The position numbers and the translations under genes are program-made. Shown here one piece after another: positions 1-6,300 of a stretch of DNA of 11,179 bases. Origin of the DNA: an uncultured Clostridia bacterium (lineage in GTDB: Bacteria; Bacillota; Clostridia; Oscillospirales; Butyricicoccaceae); NCBI GenBank assembly GCA_910589115.1, contig CAJUSB010000105.1, positions 1-11,179 of the forward strand, in the 5' to 3' direction. The notes below the pieces were generated by a model. That model was given only the letters and a program-made list of their open reading frames with translations. It searched no databases and was not told the origin of the DNA. Within the stretch, counting starts at the first letter, position 1. Each line of letters opens with the position of its first letter.

Positions 1-324
1 CGTGATATCCTCGCCGCCGCTGCCGCCGCCGGGGATCACCACGCTGCCGCCCGGTTCAGGCGTTACGCCGCCATTGTCCGGGTCAACCTTGCCGCCGTCC
101 GGCAGTTCGATTTCCGGCCTATTTCCGCCGGGATCAATGGTGGAGCCGGGTGGTACGTCAACCTCACCGGTTTCCTTATCCACTGTGACGTCACCCTTTT
201 CGGGTGGGACCGGAACCGTAATGATCACATCCGGTTTCCCGTCGCCGTCCTTATCAATCGTAACAGTGTCGCCGTCCTCGTCGCGCTCTACGGTGATATC
301 CGGCTTGCCGTCCCCATCCGTATC
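1..324 (-). repeat. Second DxDGDG calcium-binding array and Gly/Pro-rich tail
   Basis: Residues 2808-2915. DTDGDGKPDI, RDEDGD and DKDGDGKPDV (nt 229-324) repeat the TSP3-like pattern. The rest is low-complexity stalk with phrases such as VDVPPGSTIDPGG, IELPDGGKVDPDNGG and VVIPGGGGSGGEDIT. The frame is still open at position 1, so an anchoring domain may follow. Confidence 0.65.
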
Positions 325-3300
325 AATTTCGACCCGCTCGCCGGGCTCCAGCGGTACTTTTTCGCCGCCGGGCGCGTCCTTCGGTTTCACAATTACTGAC
401 ACTTCGTCAGTCTGTACAGTGGTCGGAGCCTTGTCAGGTTCCGTGTTGGTGACTTCGCAGTAATAATGGTGTGTACCCGATTCTAAATCCTCGGGGATCG
501 GATATTCCGGGCTGTTCGCCCCGGGGATCGGGATACGCTTAGTCGGGTCGTCAGGATCGTCGGTATACCACTGGTAAGTAATCTCACCGTTCTCCGGCTC
601 CTTCACCCCGACCGTCAGTGTCGTGTCTTTCGGAATCTGCCCCTCGGTCAAAGTGCCCGGGGACTGCGGCTGTTGGGTAATGACCGGCGCAGCAGAAGGC
701 TTTTCATCTCCGCCGCCTGCTTCATGCTTCGGAGGTTCGCCGGGTGCTACAAATCCGGGTTCCTCGTCCTCGACGCGCTTGGGAATCTCAATTTCTTCGC
801 CCTCACCGGTTTCCACCTTGCCGCCGTTCGGCAGGTCAATGTCGCCATCCGGGTCTATGGTTCCCTTGCCGTCTGTAATCGTAACCTCGTTGCCATCCTT
901 ATCCTTGGATGTCGTACCTTCTCCGCCGGTAACCTCGCCGTCCAGATCGACCGTGCCGCCGTCCGGGCCGACGGTGATTGTGGAATCCTTATTATTCGGG
1001 TCCGGTTCCCGGCCGGGCGGTGTGATATTGGGTTCAACCTGCGTGCCGCCGGGGATTTCAATGATTTCCTTGTCGATAACAATATCGTTTTCGCCGTCGC
1101 CGTCGGTATCCGTCGGTACCTCAATCGGCCGGACAATCACGCTATCCTCGCCATTCGGCAGGGTGATTACGATTTCCGGAATACCATCGCCGTCCCGGTC
1201 AACCTCAATCACTGTATTCGGCTGGCCGCCCTTGTTCTCGATCACGGTGCCGTCATCCAGAACCAGTTTATCACCGGGATTCAATTCCGTACCGTTCCTG
1301 TCGCGCTCCCATTGTGCGGAGAATATGACAGGGGATTCCGGCATCGTGAACGATGCCGCCGGCTGATAAATCTGCCCGTCGGAATCCGACTGCCAGCCCT
1401 TGAACTGGTATCCAAGGCGCGTCCCGGTCAGCGCCGGAATCGTAATGCTGTCGCCTGCCGCTGCTTTCTGCGGGCCGGGGGCCGTCAGGCCGTCAATCGC
1501 CCTGGGCAGGTTCAGATCAAATGCTGCCTCATAGCCCTCTGTCACAGAACCTGGAACGTCAACGATTTCCAGTTTGGGAATCGGCTCGGTCTTAGACGCG
1601 CCGCATACGCAATAGGTGGTCAGGATGCCGTCCGCCTCTATGGTTGGCTCCTTGGTGATCTCCACGTTTGCGGTGAAATCGTGGGCTTCCCGTTCTGTGT
1701 CAACCACATCGCAGCGGGTACACTTAAAGGTATGGGTATCCGTATTCTGGTCGTCATGCGGAATTCTGAAATCATGCCCCAATGCAGGGATCGTCAGCTC
1801 AACGCCCTGTCTGCCGCAGGTTTCGCACTTGAATTCCTGCGTTCCTTCCTTGACGCAGTCTGCCTGAAGCTCGCCATCCTGCGGGATCAGGATGTGGTCT
1901 TCAACATCCGCTTTCGCGCCGCAAACCGTGCATTCCTTCCAGTGGATGTTATCGTCATCGCCGCCCTTCCAGTCGGCGCCGGGTTTGTGCGGAGCGAATC
2001 CGGTATTCTCGGTGGTGATCAGTGTACAATCCGGGCAGTTGATATCCACAGTTCCCTGCGTGTTACAGGTGCCCTCTACCTCATTTTCCCTCGTTGCGTT
2101 CGGGTGTTCGCAATCCTTCAGCTGGGGATAAATGACAACTTCTTCGCCGTTGGGAACATCTACCGGGAAACTGAGCTCATTGCCTTCCTCATCAACCCAT
2201 TTGTGATTTCCGCTGTCGTCCTTGTCCAAAACCTGGCCGGGGGACGGTGCGATTGGCTTATCCCGGATTGCATCCTCAAGCTCTTCCTTTGAAATCTTGC
2301 CGTCCGTGCCGGGGTCGACCTCTACCGTGCTTCCATCCGGGAGGACGATGACCACCTTCCCCGATGTATTGCCGCCGGGATCGGTTCCGGTGCTCTGTTT
2401 CTGCATGAGAACTTCCCCAGTAGCACCATCTACGGCAGGGGCATACCCTTCCACAGCAGAGATGAAGTAATTTGCGGGGTCTTTATCCTTCATGGAGCTG
2501 CTCCAATCTCTGGTAAAGACAGCGCTCTTTTCGCCGGTCAGCACTCCCAGGCTCACGGTATAGGGGCCGCCGGTAAATTTACTATCCGTATAAATTTTGC
2601 TCCCCGAACCCAGCGTGATTGTACCTTTCACAGCCGCGCCTTCCAAATAGAGGTATGGGCTGTTGCCGTTAGCGACTGTTATATCCTGCACCGTACCGCC
2701 ATAGAGATACGCGGCGCAAACCTCCATCGTTGTTACAGAACCGCTGCGCAGGTATACCATGCTGTCGTAGCCCTTTGTAACAACTTTTTCCACCGAACCG
2801 CCGCCCTGGCAGTCGCAGATGTACACTTGGCCCTCCACGGTGAGTGTGCCCAGCTTGTGCCCGTTCAGGCAGAGGTAAGCACTGTTGGAATAACCGCTCT
2901 GAACCGTGAGATTCTGCATATCCTCGGTCAGATATTTATCAGAACCGTTAAATGATGTGCCGGTGATCTGCGAGAACGCTTTCTCCGTATGCTTCTTGCA
3001 GACAGTGAGAGACTCACCACAGGAACAATGCTTATGTGCCGCCGTTTCCGAACCCGTTCCTCCGCCTGGATTGTCGGGGTCTTTGGTGTAGGCGACTACG
3101 GCTTCCTTCACACCGTTAACCGTTCCTGTTGTGATGTAGCGGTTCAGACTGTCCTGCACGAAATAGCCTGCGGGGTCTGCGTCAGCCAGTGCAGTGTTAT
3201 TTCCCCATCCGGAGGTAAGCGCATAGGTGCTGCCCTCTGTCGTCGGGAAGCTCGATGCGGTTACGGTGTACGGCCCGCCGGTCAAGCCTGCTGCATCAAT

Positions 3301-6300
3301 TTGACCAGGGGCTGTCAGGGTAATCGTACCGGTTACGATCGCGCCAGTCAGCTTGATCTTATGGTTCGGATTCCGCCCTGTATTCATTTGGACCGAACCC
3401 ACCCTGCCGGATTTCAGCTCAATCGGCGTATTTCCGGTGAAGGACATAGCATTGACAGTTGCACCGTCCACAAGGAAAGCTCCGGTGCCGCTGGAACGTG
3501 CCGTTGAAACACTGCCGCCATAGAGATTAGCTGTCCCTGTCCCGTTCAGTGTCGTCACCGAGCCGCCGTAAAGGTTCAGCGTGCCCTCATTCGTGATCGT
3601 TGCAGCCTTACCGCCGCCCTTGCAGTCGCAGAGGTTCAACGTTCCGCCAGACTTGACTTCAATCGTTGTCACCGTGTATCCGTTGAGACAGACGTTGCGC
3701 GTTTCGCCGCTGTTTACTGAAAGATACTGGAAATTTGAGTTTGCGTTCAGGTAGTAGTTATCGCCAGATTTCTCGTAGGTCTGCTCCGTGTGTCCGACTT
3801 CGGTACAGGTTGGCTCACCACAGAGTGCATGCTTATGTGGCTTCGCCGATCCCTCCTCATCTTCGGGCGGGGTTTTGACAAATTCCAGATAATTTTCATA
3901 CCTAAACAAAGCAGTCGTGATATATTGACCCGCTATGTCAGGGAAAAAGTGTGGATGCGCAAGTTTAACGTCTTCCCCAGAGTTATTATCATTAGTAAAC
4001 TTGCCGATGACGTTATTATCAAACGCAACTCCAAACTTTGCGCCATCATACCTCGAACTTATACCGATCATGTCATACTGATTAATGCGTAAATTGCTGA
4101 CAACCGCATCCGTACTCGTCTGCTCGGGATAAGCAAAGTTATTATAGATATACCCCGTGCCATAAACTTCAACATAGGGGCTATCCTCAGCCTGGTCGCG
4201 CTTGCCAAGCGCACCGCCCACAGGGTTTTTTCCACCTCGCGCTTCGTTATTGGTGATTTTGCCACCCGACATTACAAATTTCGACTGAGCGCCTGCGCCA
4301 TTGGCATTCACGCCGCCCACAGCACGAGTCGTATCATTAGTGGCAATCGCCCGATTACCGCTGATCTCGCCGCCACGCATTGTGAAGCCAGCATTACAAA
4401 TCAGCACGCCGCCAGCAATATTGCTTGCTGCGCCGCCAGCCGTATTGTTCGTGACCTTGCCGCCAGTCATGCTGAAGTTTGCGTCGCCATTGGAATTTGA
4501 CCGCAGTTCTACCTTCACGCCGCCAAAGCCTGAAGTATTGGTCTCACCGCCGTTTCCGGTGATTTCGCCGCCTTCCATAACGACCGACCTGGCAGACACG
4601 CCGCCTTGCTCATTGCCGGTAATCGTGCCGCCTTTCATCGTAAATGTACCCTTCGGAAGCGATATACCAGTAGCAAAGCCCCGGATTGTGCCTCCGTACA
4701 TTTCAAAATTACTAAAAAGGTCACTCCCACTGGATATGGCAGTCCCCTTGCCATTCCCTACAATCTCACCAGTTCCCTGACAGTCATATAACTTGATATT
4801 ATTGTCGTTTAGTATTTCAATTGCGCCGCTTCCCTCTGCGGTTATCTTGTGTCCATTCAAGCAAATCCTTAAATTAAAACCGCTCTTTGGTATACGGTGA
4901 ACCGCTGAAAGCGTAACGTCCTCAGTCAGATAATAACTATTGGTAGATGGAAGTGTATCTGTCTTATCCCACGCACTACTCGATGAAAAATCGTCATGAC
5001 GGTGTGTTGTCTCCCATCGGGCATAAAGCGTGATGCCATTCTCATTCCACTCAACAGTCGAGGTAGACGTCACCAGTGTGCCCCCGGTCGGCTCGGTATA
5101 CCAGCCCATATAATAATACTTATTTGAACCCTCAGCATCTCTGGTGGGTACAGGCAATTTGCCATAGGTTTCACCCGTGTGATACGTCCTGGTGCCCGGA
5201 TCAAGTGGATTACCCCCATTCGTATCAAAGGCTACCGTGATCTCCTTGGGGTTCCATACGGGGACGAGGGTTGTTGTACTGCCCAAAGACGTAGTAGCCG
5301 TCACCTTGTTTTCCGCGGTACCATCGGTGGACCAGCCATCGAACGTGTATCCGTTTCGATCCACGGGCGTGTACTCCGCTTTCACCCCGTTTTCGTCAAA
5401 CAGCTCGGCATAGGTTTGGCCCTCCGTCTGGAATGGCCGGGTGTTGGTGGTGGTTCCGTCCTCGTTTTGGAACTTGCCCCCATCGGCGTCCAGGGTCACG
5501 CCGTTATACCACGCGGCGGTCAGTGTGAGATCGCCTGTCACGGTCTCGCTGGAGAAATTCCAAAGCGTGCCATCCGCTTTCTTCCAGCCGTTGAGCGTGC
5601 TGTTCGGCTTCACCGCAACGGGGCGGGTGAGCTTCTGGCCGTAGAAAACACTCTGCGATGCTTCCCCTTCGGTCAGCTTGCCGCCTGCGAGTTCCAGCGT
5701 CAGGGTGAATTCTTTCGCCGTCCATTTCGCCGCCAGCGAGGCCGCGCCGGTGATCGCTGTCGCGGAAGTCACCTTGACCGAGCCCCTGTACCAGCCCGCG
5801 AAATCGTATCCCTCACGCGTGGGGGTGTATTCCGATTTTGTGGTGGTTCCGTCAGCCTCAAACAGCTGCGCAAAGCTGCTGACGTCCCCGAGCGTTTTTG
5901 AGGCTTCGCCGTCAGCAAAGGTACCTGCGCCGGCATTCAGCGTTACGCCGTACTTTAACACGTCCCAATCGGCATAAAGGCGCATGTCCTCTGTGACCTT
6001 ATCGGTTGAGAAGTTCCAGTAATCCTTGCCGCCATCCGTCTTTGTCCAGCCCAGAAGCGTATATCCCGGACGGGTCACGGCTTGCCGCTCAGCGGCCTCC
6101 TCATAATAGACGGTGGTTGTTTTGCTGGTCGTGTCCCCATCCGTGAACGTGCCGCCCTTCGGTACGAAAGTCACAGAACACGGTTTCAGCCCCCACTTCG
6201 CGGTCAGGGCATGATTTGAGGTTGCTGTCACGGTGTCTCCGTCCTTGATACGCTTAGACCCGCTGTACCAGCCTGTAAACTGACGGCCCTCACATGTTGG

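Noticed and set aside
2..1366. Ser/Pro-rich plus-strand frames at 2-463 and 623-1366
   Set aside because: They are mirror translations of the Gly/Asp repeats on the minus strand and have no start signals or family features.
673..2292. 539-codon plus-strand frame opposite the giant gene
   Set aside because: It is antisense to an intact, domain-rich frame. Its openness comes from the biased codons of the acidic Gly-rich stalk, and its translation shows no recognisable domain.
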